Position numbers and translations under genes: made by a program | DNA from: Orychophragmus violaceus | Lineage: Eukaryota > Streptophyta > Magnoliopsida > Brassicales > Brassicaceae | Reading direction: 5' to 3' | DNA length: 64,000 nucleotides | NCBI GenBank assembly: GCA_030180135.1 | Contig: CM058230.1 | Location: 27,426,067 to 27,490,066, forward strand | Part shown: positions 32,586 to 44,361 of the stretch, one piece after another | How positions within the stretch are numbered: position 1 is the stretch's first letter | Layout: each line of letters starts with the position of its first letter | Notes under the pieces: generated by a model | Seen by the model: the letters and a program-made list of their open reading frames with translations, nothing else | Told to the model about the DNA's origin: nothing | Database searches by the model: none

Positions 32586-35500
32586 GAACAATCTGTTGGA
32601 ACTGTCGAAGTCTGGGAAAAGACTCGACAGTTCGACGCCTTAAGGAGATACATCGGAAATATCTCATGGACATTATCTGCCTATCCGAAACCAAGCAACC
32701 AGACAATGTGCTCAGGGACTTAGCATGTGACTTAGACTTCAAATGTATAACAGTCTCACCTAGAGGTCTTAGTGGCGGACTTGCAGTCCTTTGGAAGCCA
32801 TCTATTAATCTTTATGTTTTATTTCAATCCCCACAACTTGTAGATTGTTATGTGGAATGCAATGGTTTTAGTTTCTACTTCTCTCTTGTGTATGGAAACC
32901 CAAATCCTGCTCTACGTAACAATTTATGGGAAAGGATTGAGAGAATATCCCTGAACATAAGAGAACCATGGCTACTCATGGGTGATTTCAATGAGTTGTT
33001 GAACAACTCAAAAAAACTTGGAGGAAGAAGAAGACCAGAATCATCTTTCCTGGACTTCCAAAGAATGGTTAGGAATTGCAACTTATCAGATTTGCAAACA
33101 ATTGGCAATAGATTCACATGGGTTGGAACGAGAGGACAACATTTGATACAATGTTGTCTTGATAGAACCATGGCAACAAATCAATGGCATGAAGAATTTT
33201 CAAAATCGGAAACCCACTTTTTGGAGATAGCAGAGTCAGATCATCGTCCACTAGTCACATTCATTGCTCACACTCCAGCCCCAAAACAAGGGAGATTCAT
33301 CTTTGATGACATACTGGTAAACAAAGAAGGCTTTCATGATACAGTAATACAAGGATGGGACCAATCACCAACAAGACTACAAACTACCCCATCACTGTTC
33401 CAACGACTATTACACTGCCACAAAGCAATATCACGATGGAAACACAGCAACTATATCAACTCCAGAGACCAGATACGCATCCAAAGATCACAGCTCGACG
33501 CTGCTATAACATCACCCACATCCACAGAGCTGGAAAGGAAAAGACTGCAAATGGAACTAAATCAGGCTTATTCTGAGGAAGAAATGTTTTGGAAGAGAAA
33601 AAGCAGAAACACTTGGCTACGTGAAGGTGACAAAAACACAAGATACTATCACATGGTGAAGAAGAAAAAACGTACTAGAGATCGACTTCATGTACTTTTA
33701 GATGAGAATGGGATCATACAAAAAGGAGATGAAGCAATCGGGAATGTTGCAGAAAAATACTTCACCAACATATTCAGATCACAACGAGTAAACAATGCAG
33801 ACATTGAAGAAGTCTTTACTAATTTCCCCAGAAGAATCTCAGATGAAATGAACACAGGCCTGACACGATCTGTCACACTGGATGAGATCAAAGAAGCTGT
33901 ATTCTCAATTGGCGCTCATAAAGCACCTGGTCATGACGGATTCTCGGGTGCTTTTTATCATCGATATTGGAACACAATCAGTCCGGCTTTGGAAAGAGAG
34001 GTACACCAGTTCTTTGAGAATAACATTCTGTATCAGAGACATAATCATACCAACATATGTCTCATTCCTAAGTCATCTTCACCTGAGTCTATGTCTGATT
34101 TCCGACCCATATCACTATGTACTGTTAGCTATAAAATCATTTCTAAGATTATGGTTAACCGGCTCAAACAACATCTTTATGGTATTGTGTCTGAAAACCA
34201 AGCAGCGTTCATCCCAGGACGCATGATTACTGACAATGTGATCTTAGCTCACGAGATGTATCATACTCTCAAAGTCAGAAAGAGACAATCTAAATCCTAC
34301 ATGGCGCTGAAGACTGATATTACAAAAGCCTATGACAGACTTGAATGGAGTTTCCTCCGGGAGATGATGATCAAAATGGGGTTTGATGCTAAATGAATTT
34401 CATGGATTATGACATGCGTATCTACTGTAAGTATCTCGGTTCAAATAAATGGAGTCTCAAAGAGGGTTTATCACACCAGAATGTGGGATCCGACAAGGTG
34501 ACCCACTTTCCCCTTATTTGTTCATCTTATGTGCTGAAGCTCTATCTCATATGATGAACCAAGCCGAGGCCACTAGAATGATAAAAGCAATGCAGATCAG
34601 CTATCCATGGCCAGCCATAAATCATATGTTATTTGCAGATGATTCGTTATTCTTTAAATTAGCCAATCCAAGATCAGGCCACGCCATTAGGCGAGTTCTA
34701 CAACTGTATGAGACAACCTCAGGACAAGTAGTAAATCTGAGAAAATCAGCTATTACTTTTGGAAGCAGAGTGCAAAGTGGGGTCAAAACACAGATGAGGA
34801 ATATCCTGGGCATATATAATGATGGTGGGAATGGCATCTGGGCATCCCAGAACAATTTGGAAGGAAGAAGACAGAAATGTTTCTTTACATCATTGATAAA
34901 GTGCAAGCAAGAACAACGGGATGGAGAAAAAGATATCTTGCACCTGGAAGGAAAGAAATACTACTCAAATCAGTGGCATTTGCTATGCCAATATACTCTA
35001 TGAATGTGTTTAAGTTACCTAAATCAGTTTGTTAAGACATCAACAAATTATTGGCTAACTTCTGGTGGAGTAATAATGGAGTGACAAAAGGAATGCACTG
35101 GTATAGCTGGAAAATACTTAGCTTACCCAAGAAGGAAGGGGGACTTGGATTTAGAGATATAGAACTCTTCAACTTGGCACTTCTAAGCAAATAGGCATGG
35201 CGTATAATGCAACATCCTGAGTGTCTTATGGCCAGAGTCTTACGCAGCAGATACTTTAAAGACTGTAATATCATCAATGCTCGGAAGTCTAACAAACAAT
35301 CTTATGTCTGGAAGTCAATACTTGAAGGGAAAGAACTTTTGATACAAGGATTACGGGTCAACATTGGAAATGGATGCAATGTTAGTACTTGGTTGGACCC
35401 CTGGCTACCAACACACCCCCCTAGACCACCGCAGCCCATCAATGCAAATCAAGATCATGGTTTGGTTAGTAACTGGATTACACCCACAGGACAATGGGAT

Positions 35501-36688
35501 GAAGCAAGCATCCGAGAAAAAGTGACCGCAGATGATGCAGATATAATTCTCAATATACATTTGAGCCACACAAGAACAGAGGATCAACTCGGATGGCACT
35601 ACACGAAAGATGGATTATTCTCAGTTAAATCAGCATACTGGCTTGCCACACATCTTCCAAGCACTCCACCGATCCAACCTCCTTTAGGTTCGACCATCTT
35701 AAAGCAATCAACATGGAAACTGCGTACCGCACCTAAGGTTCAACATTTTTTCTGGAGATTACTATCAAAGGCACTACCTACAGGTGAAGCTATGAAAGAA
35801 AGGCATATTAACGCGATGGAGAATTGTGCACGGTGTATTCAAGTGAAAGAAACAACAAAACATATTTTCTTTGACTGCCCGTTTGCACAAACAGTATGGC
35901 GAGCTTCTCGATATCCATGCCCAACGGTTTACAATACTCAAGCTACTATAGAAGACCAACTCCACGCAGTCATCAACAATCATGCTGCCTTACCTGACAT
36001 CAGCCATCAACAAGCTCTCTGGATTATGTGGAGACTCTAGAGGAGTCGGAACATACTCCTCTACCAGAGGAAACAACTAGACTGGCAAGTTGTTACTCAA
36101 CAGGCACAGAAAGATGCACATGAATGGCTACACAATCAATCATATGTTAGCTTCAGTTCTACACCCTTATTTGGATCTCAAAGCACTACACACACATCAA
36201 AAGCATGGAGACGACCACCTGACAATTGGATTAAGTGCAATTTCGACGCCTCTTACAACAGGGGACGAGATACAACTAGTGGATGGTTATACCGTGATTC
36301 GCACGGGATAAATAAAGGTGCGGCACAGAGCAGTAGCAACAAGCCTCAAAACCCTTTGGAAGCTGAATGCCAATCGCTCATTATGGCAATGCAGCACTGC
36401 TGGAGCAAAGGATGTACAAAGGTAATTTTCGAAGACGACTGTCAAGAACTCATAAACTTGGTTAATGGCACTCACATACACTTCCCACTGATTAACTGGC
36501 TCAGAGACGTCTGGTTTTGGAAAAGGAGACTCAAGGAAGTGCAATTTAAATGGTGCCCAAGAACAGCAAACAAAGCAGCAGATATATTAAGCAAACACAA
36601 CATTACAGCAGGAACACCGTTTCTTTATTATGCATTTATTCCTATATCAATTACTGCTTCGATACAACAAGATTATTATGATCAATAA
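32582..36688 (+). pseudogene. LINE ORF2 (endonuclease-RT-zf-RVT-RNase H), with stops and frameshifts
   Basis: The start ATG at 32582 (MRTICWNCRSLG) opens an APE-type endonuclease with CLSETKQPD, GLSGGLAVLWK, LLMGDFNEL and ESDHRPL. The RT follows with DFRPISLCTVSYKIISK and LKTDITKAYDRLEWSFL. The first open frame of 604 codons ends at a TGA (34394-34396). A frameshift then leads to CGIRQGDPLSPYLFILCAEA and the catalytic MLFADDSLFF. Another frameshift lies near 34835 and stops lie at about 35033 and 35193. The zf-RVT region (35207-36040) has a CARCIQVKETTKHIFFDCP knuckle, followed by TAG at 36038-36040 where Trp is expected. RNase H follows in the same frame with CNFDASYNRG, LEAECQSLI, FEDDCQEL and NKAADILSKH, ending at 36688. 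Confidence 0.9.
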
Positions 36689-36709
36689 TAATACAGAAGT
36701 TAAAAAAAA

Positions 36710-37175
36710 ATGTTTATATAGTTGAAAAAAATGTATTGTAAAGCATGTTATAAACTGTTACATAACTTCGTATTTAAGTTTTTATTATTATTATTATTGT
36801 TATTTATTAGTTTATTTGCTTATAAATCTTTTTACTAAGACTACAAAAGTGTATCTATCTGATTACTCGTTTGGACAGTATTATAAACAAAACCCTAGCA
36901 TAACTTGTTATTTTAGTTACTCTTTGTTGTTATTATTATTATTTATTAATTTATTTGTTTATGAACTTTTATACAAAATTTTATAAAAATTTAGGTATTC
37001 AAATTATTTACATTATCCGTAATATTTAGAGTTTAGATAACAAATGGGTAATAATTTTAGTTACATGACCCGACTCGTATCCACTATTACCGGGCCCATT
37101 CTTTTATGACTAGACTTCGAATAATGATTCATACCTAAAATATTTGTACCTAATTTATATCCGCTACTATTTGAT
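36710..37175. other. AT-rich spacer
   Basis: Includes short TTATTATTATTATT runs near 36785 and 36930. No gene. Confidence 0.5.
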
Positions 37176-37345
37176 TAGGCATGAGCAAAAAAACGGAACC
37201 GAAGAACCGAACCGAAAACGATCAAAAATTTCGGTTCGGTTCCGGTTCCGGCCAAAATACCTGTTGGGTATTGAAATGGTGGAACCGCAGGTATCGGTTT
37301 GGTTCCGGATATTATCCGAGAACCGATAAGAGGAACCGATTACCC

Positions 37346-37415
<70 letters not shown>

Positions 37416-37815
37416 ATATGAATTTTTAGCTTTTTAGGTATTTTTATATTTCGGGTATTTTTGACATATCGGGTAACTTTTTATATTTTTAGATATTTTT
37501 TGACATATCGAGTGATTTTATTTTATGTTTCGAGTATTTTTCTTACTTATCGGGTAATTTTTCTTACTTATCGGGAATTTTTTTTACATTTCGGGTATTT
37601 TGACATATCAGGTATAAAATATTCGGAATCGATAAAAACCAGAAAATTTCAGATATTTTCCTGTTCTTCAACCTATAAACATGAACCGATCCGAAACCGA
37701 TGGAAACCGAATTGGAATCAGACCGGAAAAAAATAAATACTCATTGAATCCTAAACTTCCGTATCCGAAATACTCGGAACCGAACCGAATACCCAATATC
37801 CTAGGCCTATATTCC
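37176..37815. mobile_element. Possible non-autonomous element rich in CCGAACC/GGTTCGG
   Basis: The stretch starts TAGGCATGAGCA and ends near TCCTAGGCCTA, which are imperfect inverted ends. Inside are CCGAACCGAAAACG, GGTTCGGTTCCGG and many ATCGGGTA / TCGGGTATTTT repeats around an (AT)n core. This composition is common for short crucifer repeats, but I cannot name the family and saw no target duplication. Confidence 0.3.
37349..37409. repeat. (AT)n microsatellite
   Basis: About 60 bases of pure AT dinucleotide. Confidence 0.98.
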
Positions 37816-38271
37816 ATCCTTACCCACAAACGCTCAACCCTAGTTCTGACTCATTGATGTACTGCTTTTTGGTGGTTTGTTTGTTTCTCTGAGGAAATGT
37901 GTAATTTCATGGTCACAACTCACCAGACGTCAAAACCAATCTTCACTCATACTCCATTCATGACTTTATGGTCTTTTTCCAAAGTTCATTAAATTAAAAT
38001 AAAGAAATAAAAAGAGAGGCAAACAAAGAAGACTTTGAAGTGAGATGAGAACCTAACTTTGAAACATTATTGCTATTCACACCACATCTCATTACTTTTC
38101 ATGACTTTTCTTGCATTGCTTTTTCATTCCCAAAACCACAAAAGGTTTTAACAATCTTTTCGATACTAGTAAATGATATTTTTACACATTGTATATAAAG
38201 ACGTACTTGTCAGCTAAATCATGGCTTATATTGTACATATATTTAAGGAATTTAGGTTCAACGTCACACAA
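37816..38271. other. Unassigned spacer
   Basis: AT-rich, no gene recognised. Confidence 0.5.
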
Positions 38272-38287
38272 AAACGGATTGGATTCT

Positions 38288-39172
38288 TTTTTTCTTTTTT
38301 TTGTCAACCATTTAAATTCATGGGCCGCGGTACCAATATTACAAACGTGCCTAAAAGCCCAGTACAATGGGAACCAAAACGCATGGAAATAAGAAACGGG
38401 CCTAAAGTCCAAATCGAAACCAGATCAGGCCACCACGTGGCAGTCGAAGAAAGGACCGCCAGACATCACACGCGTCCCGCGAAGAAGAAGCCGCCGAGAA
38501 CTGCAAACCGACGTGGAGGATAACGCCTTCGCAGCGCCGGGCCAACCCACCGATACCGGCTAGAACCGTTTGCCGATCTCCACATCTCGAAACCGCCGTC
38601 AAGAACCACCTGCATCAAAGGAAAAACGCGAGCAAAAACTTCACCGAAGGCCACCGGATCCATGGAGGCGCCACCGCCGTTAGGAGGATCTCCTAACAGA
38701 ATCTCTGTTTCGCTTGTCCTCAAAAGCCAGAGCACGGCAACGATATTAATCCAGGCATGCCGCAAGAATTCAAGCGGAGCCAAGCAAGTAAATCAGGAGG
38801 AAGAGGGCGCAAGAGAAAGAGTGGGAGCGAGACCGAAAGTCGCACGGAGCGACGAAACTGGAGAAACCCAGACCGGAAAATTACGGAGAAATCCGCAGAG
38901 GCGGAAGCAACAGCAGCCATAGAAAGCAAAAGGGACTTATTAAAATCGGCAACCCAGAACTGGACAAGAGCCAGCCGAAAACCGAAGCAGAACCAAGAAC
39001 TCCGATAAGTACAACCGGCAAACCGGCAAGACTGAGCCAACAAAACGACGAGAAAAAGACGTTTCCTCTGAAAGATAGAAAAGCGAGAAGAGGAAGACGT
39101 CAGAAAAAATTCGCCGGCGACGAGTCCGGCTAGCCGGAAATCGCCTTCTCTCGAGAGAGAGAATCAGTCTTT
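38288..39172 (-). mobile_element. Sadhu-like retroposon, minus strand
   Basis: An 885-bp block is flanked by perfect 16-bp direct repeats (38272-38287 and 39173-39188, AAACGGATTGGATTCT) and has a poly(A) tail on the minus strand (T-rich run at 38285-38302). It begins, read on minus, with a CTCTCTCTCGAGAGA-type leader, is GC-rich, and has no long conserved protein. Length, tail, target duplication and lack of coding fit the Sadhu family of Arabidopsis non-autonomous retroposons, which are probably moved by LINE machinery. The 3' region shares a GGGCTTTTARGC motif with its neighbour at 39251. Confidence 0.7.
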
Positions 39173-39250
39173 AAACGGATTGGATTCTAGTGGGTAAGAT
39201 TGCCAATAGAATATATCGACAAAATTGTTTTCACTAAAAGAGTGAATATA

Positions 39251-39982
39251 GAGTTTCTCTCTCTTCTCTCTCTAGGATCTTTCAGAGAGAGAAACTCATC
39301 TCCTTCGTTTGTTTATAGTTTCACCTTCGATTCGCTTCGTTTTTTACCTTTCTTGGTGTTTCTAGAAGCGATTCATGTTGTTTTTGTGTTTCGTGGCTGC
39401 CTGGCTTGGTCCGGGTTAAATAAATTCCGATTTCATCGGATCTCTCTTCCCTCGTTCTCATCGTGTTGGAGACTCTGTTGTACTCTTTAGGCGTTGTCGG
39501 CGGTTGGTGTTTCGGCGGGAAGTAAATCTTTGTCGCTTCCATCGCTCTTGGAGGTCGAGCATATGATGGGCAAAGTCACGCTCAATAGTTTGGATCGAGA
39601 CGACGGCGGAGTATCTCGGGGACAGTGGTCGACGGTGATGCCTACAGACGGTTTTCTCTTCTACGCAGTTCTCTCTTCAACAATCCTTCTCGGGATTTGG
39701 TCCTCCGGTGAGTTACAGAGGCATGATGGGTTTGGGCGGTATCGTTCGGCGGTGACTTCCTCCTCACTTTGCCGGATATTGCATGCCGACTTTCTGACGT
39801 CCGGTGGTTGGCGATGGTCGCTGGACATGCAAGTAGAAGCGGTTATTCTGCTGACACGTGTGCCACGTGTTCTCCTTCGCAGGCCCACTTCTGTTGTTTT
39901 TAATGCTTTGTATGGTTGTTGGGCTTTTAAGCCCAGCACTTTTCTCTTGTCTTTTAATAAATCGCTAGTGTTAAAAAACAAA
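39251..39982 (+). mobile_element. Sadhu-like retroposon, plus strand
   Basis: A 730-bp block starts with a CTCTCTCT-rich leader and ends with TTAATAAATCGC then an A-rich tail (39972-39986). AAAAGAGTGAATATA at 39236-39250 is repeated at 39983-39997, partly merging with the tail. A single open frame of 230 codons overlaps it but runs beyond the element and is not convincing as a gene. It is related in 3' motifs to the minus-strand copy 80 bp to the left. Confidence 0.7.
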
Positions 39983-39997
39983 AAAAGAGTGAATATA

Positions 39998-41515
39998 ATA
40001 TATATATATATATATATATTTATTACTTTAAAAAAAGAAAAGGAAATTGTAAATGGGTCAACCGCAATCGCTCTCAGTGGCCGCATTAATAGTGGAAGTG
40101 GGGCCCTCTACATCAACTCTCTTCACATGAGAATTTTGAATCCATTTAGAGAAATAATGGAAAGAGATAGATACGGTCCACCATAAGAGGTTGAGTCCAG
40201 TTTAATTTAATTTGGTCTAGAGGACATTAATGACAATACTAATTATTTAATTGCTTCTATAGACCACGTCCCTTTTGTGCACCCTATTAAAAACCCTAAA
40301 ATTTGAAAGTTTCTAACTTGGCCTAATTCATTTTCCTTATAGTTTCTTTTTTTTTTTTTTGGTCGAACATAGTTTATTTTCTAAACACAAACATTTTGAC
40401 CAAGAAATATTCAAAGGACATAAATCAAAAAACATTAAAAAAAAAATGATGGGGCCATTTTGCATATTGCCGATTACCTCTGAAACCATATGCCTTAGTC
40501 TACTTTCAATCATAATTTGAAAATGAAGTTTAACCTTGACTTTTGACCCAAGATATTATATCCAAACAGTGACCAAAATTAAATTGTACTCTAATGTATG
40601 AAACTGTAACCACTGCAATAGTAACCATATAAGACGGTTAAAATCATCTATATTTGTTATGATTAAGCTAACAACATAGGTAAAATGGGGTCATACATAT
40701 CTCAAAACCCAATCACATCATGAAAATTAAATCAAATCAAACAAAGGACAACAAGAAGAAAAATAGTCAAAAGATTCCTTACTCAATCCTTAATTTTATA
40801 TTTTTAGACAGCTAATCCCAGCTCTTTCTCTTCCTTCTTATCCAATTTACTCTTTTCTTAAGCTTTTCCAATTGTTTTCTCTTTTTCTAAGGAGAAAAGA
40901 AGAAACAATATTTTTAAGAAAAAAATATAACTTTTTCACACTCCTTTAGCAAAGAAAGTTGGACCCAAGAAAAAAAAAAAAGTTGGACCAATTTGGTGTC
41001 TCTCTCAGACTAATCTCTTCTTCACTTGTTACTAAAAACAAAAATTAAAGAATGCAACAAGTCGTGTATTTTTATTTTTTAAATACAGCTTTCTAATCTC
41101 AGTAAAATAACACCATTGGAAAAAAAAATCACTTGATTCTTTTAAACATGAAAAAATTCCAAAGCAAATCTTCCACAACTATATTCATATTCTAGGCATT
41201 CAAAGTATATCATTATCGAAAATTTTCAGTAATTGTAATTATGGAGGATAAACGCAACAAAAATGAAGTAATCAAACTCAAATATGAGCAATCAAAGCAA
41301 TAAAAACTATAGAGATTAATACAAATGAAGCGAGGATTTAAAGTCGCAGTTGGCTTTGGCAAACATCTCATCTCAGCATTACAATTTCTTCTCTAGTGTA
41401 TAATAAAACTCATCAGGATTCATCTCAATTCCCGTTATAATATATAATTAAAATCACAAAGGAAAGGATATATTTTCAAAATAAATGAAGTAAAAATTAG
41501 GGTTTTTTTCGTTCA
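39998..41515. other. Intergenic region downstream of the VQ gene
   Basis: Starts with an AT microsatellite (about 39996-40018), then AT-rich DNA with A and T runs. No gene, repeat family or RNA gene recognised. The right end should hold the 3' untranslated region of the VQ gene. Confidence 0.5.
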
Positions 41516-42265
41516 TCAAGTAGAACCTGATACTCGAGGAGAAGTCACCGGAAATAGATGAAGAAGACGAGGCTCCGGATCCATCGGAGTTGTCGCCGGA
41601 GACGGATGCAAATAAAAGCCTTTCTCTTTCATAGCTTTCTCTTCCGCATCTGATAAGCCAAGCTCGTTTGGGCTCTGACTCGATGATCCGGATCGATCAA
41701 ATGGGTCGGGTATGAGAGGAGTGACCGGGCTTAGAACGAGAGACGGGAAATCGAGGATGCTTGGAGAGAGGATCTCGGGTGGTTTCCGAGGCGAGAAAGC
41801 TGAATTAACCGGGTTAAAAACCGGGTTTAACGGGTTTATTTTGAGATTCTTCATCGAATTACGGCGCTCGTAGAGACGGAACCCTGAGGAAGAAGAAGAC
41901 TGTTTCTTGTTCGGGACGGCTTTGATTGGAGGGATTGAGAATTGAGAAGGGGAGGATCTCGAATCGGGTTGATGGGTCGGGTTGGGTTTAAGAGAGGAGG
42001 CGTGGTGTTGTTGTTTGGGTCTCTCGGAGGATCCGGTTAGCATCTGGACGACTTGCTTGAAAGAAGAAGTATCGGCTTGGACGAAAGTAGTCGGGTATGG
42101 GTTTCCGGATTCGGATCTTGTGGTTACGTGTCGGGTCGGAGTTGTGGGAGGTTTGTTGCTCTCAGTGCTGCTGCTCATGCTGCAGCTGCTGCTGATGCTG
42201 GTGTGGCATCTCGGCGATGGAATCAGATTCGTTGAAGCATCTCTATATCTCGGCGAATTCTCCAT
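41516..42265 (-). CDS. VQ4: VQ-motif protein, VQ4-like (MAPK-substrate type)
   Basis: A single uninterrupted minus-strand frame of 249 codons from ATG at 42265 to the stop at 41516. It starts MENSPRYRDASTNLIPSPRC. The VQ motif FKQVVQMLTG (consensus F-x-x-x-V-Q-x-L/F-T-G) lies near residues 68-77, after NPYPTTFVQAD. VQ proteins are nuclear cofactors of WRKY transcription factors. At least eight Ser-Pro sites (SPRC, SPRKP, SPSIL, SPVTP, SPNEL, SPAT, SPRV and others) fit the subgroup phosphorylated by MPK3/MPK6, and the C-terminal GFYLHPSPATTPMDPEPRLL block is typical of the VQ4/VQ11/VQ13 group. Length and sequence agree well with Arabidopsis VQ4 (MVQ1) from memory. It has no introns, as usual for the family. 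Its composition differs from all surrounding transposons, and it is the only intact host gene here. Confidence 0.9.
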   Translation of the reverse strand: MENSPRYRDASTNLIPSPRCHTSISSSCSMSSSTESNKPPTTPTRHVTTRSESGNPYPTTFVQADTSSFKQVVQMLTGSSERPKQQHHASSLKPNPTHQPDSRSSPSQFSIPPIKAVPNKKQSSSSSGFRLYERRNSMKNLKINPLNPVFNPVNSAFSPRKPPEILSPSILDFPSLVLSPVTPLIPDPFDRSGSSSQSPNELGLSDAEEKAMKEKGFYLHPSPATTPMDPEPRLLHLFPVTSPRVSGST

Positions 42266-42420
42266 TGAGATAATAGAGAGAGAGAGATTGTGTGTTTGGG
42301 TTTTTGCTAATAAGCTTTTGTTTTGGTTTGGTAAGAAAAAATGTTTTCGGTGGGCGCTATTGGCTGTTTAGTCTCTTTCTTTTTTTAGTCTTTCTTCACG
42401 CTTTTATCCTGGTGAGTGAT
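42266..42420 (-). promoter_or_regulatory. Leader and proximal promoter of the VQ gene
   Basis: On the minus strand the ATG is preceded by a CTCTCTCTCTATTATCTCA leader, a pyrimidine-rich 5' UTR common in plants. A CCAAT box (AGCCAATAGC, plus-strand 42355-42365) lies about 95 bp upstream of the ATG. No clear TATA box was found. Confidence 0.4.
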
Positions 42421-43079
42421 TCACACGCGCATTCGTTAAAGAAAACCTAGTCAGGGATCTACGAAAAACTTTACAAATCCTTGTATTCATCCAAGTTCAT
42501 TATAAATGTACTTAAGGAGTAACATATTTGGCAAATTGTTGTTTTATTGAATTGTGATCTTATGTGTTTTGAATTATTGAAAACTTTTGTAACTATATAT
42601 TATATCAATTATCACACATGCGACTGAATATCTGGTAATCGTACGTATCAAAGAAATGTTAAGCATGTTATATTGGTTTCGCACAGCTCCTTCGACTTGT
42701 GTGTTGTAGTAGCTTTTTCTAGTTTTTTTTGTATACACAGCTACAGTAGTCTCGCAAAAAATGATACAGGTAGCGACTAAGTCCTAACAACAACGATATA
42801 TAATTTCCCAAAGAACTCTTAATTTCCTTGGAAGAAAATGTTGAACTCAGTAACCAATGATATTTTAGATGAATGAGACATAATGTGTCCTTTTGGTCAA
42901 TATAATAAATACGCGAAAATGATCTTAAGGTTAATCTAGATTTATCTCTTAGATATATATCATTTCTTAGAAATAATCTAATCATTTTGTTGACTAAGAA
43001 AAATAGAACAAATCTACGCATAGAAATTCCAAAGGATCGTTGGAGAACTATTTGGGCTCCTATTCTTTTTGGGCTCATA
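42421..43079. other. Unassigned region between the VQ gene and Athila LTR sequence
   Basis: AT-rich. A minus-strand open segment (42719-43078, 119 codons) has no recognised domain and biased Leu/Phe/Arg composition; I do not call it a gene. The left border of the Athila 5' LTR may lie here. Confidence 0.35.
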
Positions 43080-43485
43080 ATGTTTAGGAGAATTGTGAAT
43101 TTAAGAATTTGCTATTAATGCTTGTCTAGAACTCTAAGAGATTTGAATCGTTAGGTTGTTAGACATAGATCGTAATCGCAGCGAGAGTTAGATTATTATA
43201 CATTGTGATTCTAGTTCGTGAACCTGTGTTTAACCTGAATCTTGATTAGAAGTGTCTACATTGTATGATTTCTTGAGAATACCCTGAGTCTAGCGCTTTT
43301 CTCCCATTGAAACAAACCTTTAATTTACTTGCATTGCTTTCGGTTTCCTCTTGATTGATTTAGCTAAGTTCGAAGGCATATAATCTATTGTATGAATCTT
43401 GAGTCCTTGTGGATACGATACTCTTTATACTACAATCACATAACTGTGCACTTGCAGTAGAATAGGGATATTTCTTAACCTATCA
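43080..43485 (+). repeat. 3' portion of the Athila 5' LTR
   Basis: It ends CTTAACCTATCA just before the primer-binding site. GAGAATACCCTGAGTCTAGC, the following CGCTTTT and GTGCACTTGCAG correspond to similar stretches in the LTR of the inner Ty3 element (minus), so the two LTRs are distant relatives. The LTR start was not located. Confidence 0.6.
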
Positions 43486-43491
43486 AGTTTT

Positions 43492-43509
43492 TGGCGCCGT
43501 TTCCGGAGA
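43492..43509 (+). promoter_or_regulatory. Primer-binding site of the outer Athila (tRNA-Asp type)
   Basis: TGGCGCCGTTTCCGGAGA starts six bases after the LTR end. The usual Athila site is TGGCGCCGTTGCCGGGGA, so two positions are altered. Confidence 0.85.
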
Positions 43510-43627
43510 CTCATTTGAGTTCGCCAATAAATCTAGAGTTTAGACTAGGTTGTTTTTATTTTCTTTGTTACTAACATTTTCTCTTGTCTTTCTTATTTTG
43601 TTGCTGCAGGAATCGACAGGTACACTC

Positions 43628-43663
43628 AGTGTCGACCGACATCAATCAGTGTTGCTCGACACC
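43628..43663 (+). repeat. Palindromic motif pair in the Athila leader
   Basis: AGTGTCGACCGACAT (43628-43642) and GTGTTGCTCGACACC (43649-43663) lie about 120-170 bp after the primer-binding site and just before gag. Confidence 0.8.
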
Positions 43664-43693
43664 AAGCATGGATTTCGCCTTTGAGATCAGTGT

Positions 43694-44361
43694 ATGCATA
43701 ATCGTCACACCAAAAGCAACCCGAACGAAGAGCATTTGAACCTCACACTTGAGGAGCATGCTAGACTTGAGAGAACAAACAGAAAGGTTCAAAAAACTTC
43801 AAGGGTGATGAATCGATTGATTTTGATACCAGATGCTGAAGGTGTTTTGAGAGACCCGCAGAACAATGCCTACAATTCTCAGGGACAAAGAATTGATGCC
43901 CAAGGAAATGTGATCCCTAAGCCTGAGCAGCCTCAAGGTGAAAGGCAGGTGGTTAATACTGGAGCTAATGGATAGCCTAATCCGCCACCTAATCCTCCAG
44001 CTGAGAGGACTCTTGCTGACTACAACAGGCCTGATGAGTTCTACGTAAACAGGTCTGCGATTGTGCCTCCTCCTTTTGAAAGGAATGAGTTCGAGCTTAA
44101 GACTGCATATTATGCACTTGTGAGGCAGCACCCTTTCCATGGACTTCCCCATGAGCAGCCAATGGATCACACTGAGGATTTTAAAGCCTTTGTCACTGGG
44201 ATGAAGCACAATAGAGTCGGTTATGACTTTCTGCACCTCAAAATTTTCCCATACTCTCTCGCTGGAGAGGCTGCATCTTGGCTTAAGCAACTTCCACGTG
44301 GGATGCTAACCACTTGGGATGCAGTGAAGAGACAATTCTTGAGGAATTTCTATGATGATGC
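43694..44361 (+). pseudogene. Athila gag, 5' part
   Basis: From ATG at 43694 the frame reads LNLTLEEHARLERTNRKVQ, LILIPDAEGVLRDPQNNAYN, then a TAG at 43973. It continues in frame with ERTLADYNRPDEFYVNRSAI, HPFHGLPHEQPMDHTEDFKA and SLAGEAASWLKQLPRG, ending FLRNFYDDA at the insertion point. This is the Athila-type gag (retrotransposon gag domain). The rest resumes at 58822. Confidence 0.85.
44357..44361. repeat. GATGC target-site duplication, left copy
   Basis: GATGC at 44357-44361 and at 58817-58821 flank the inner Ty3 element exactly. Confidence 0.95.

Larger units (their letters stand above)
31308..36709 (+). mobile_element. L1-type LINE, plus strand, degenerate
   Basis: ORF1 (31308-32585), ORF2 (32582-36688) and a short poly(A) (about 36700-36708) make up a complete L1 order. 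It belongs to a different subfamily from the LINEs at 8-26 kb: proteins share motifs but not near-identity. A target-site duplication was not found. Both ORFs carry stops. Confidence 0.85.

Noticed and set aside
31000..36750. Target-site duplication for the plus-strand LINE
   Set aside because: I compared the sequence after the poly(A) with the 5' flank and found no convincing direct repeat.
39494..40186. 230-codon plus-strand open frame
   Set aside because: It starts inside a Sadhu-like retroposon and runs through its poly(A) tail and an AT microsatellite. No domain.
42719..43078. 119-codon minus-strand open frame
   Set aside because: No domain, biased AT-driven composition and no supporting signals. 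Likely chance.
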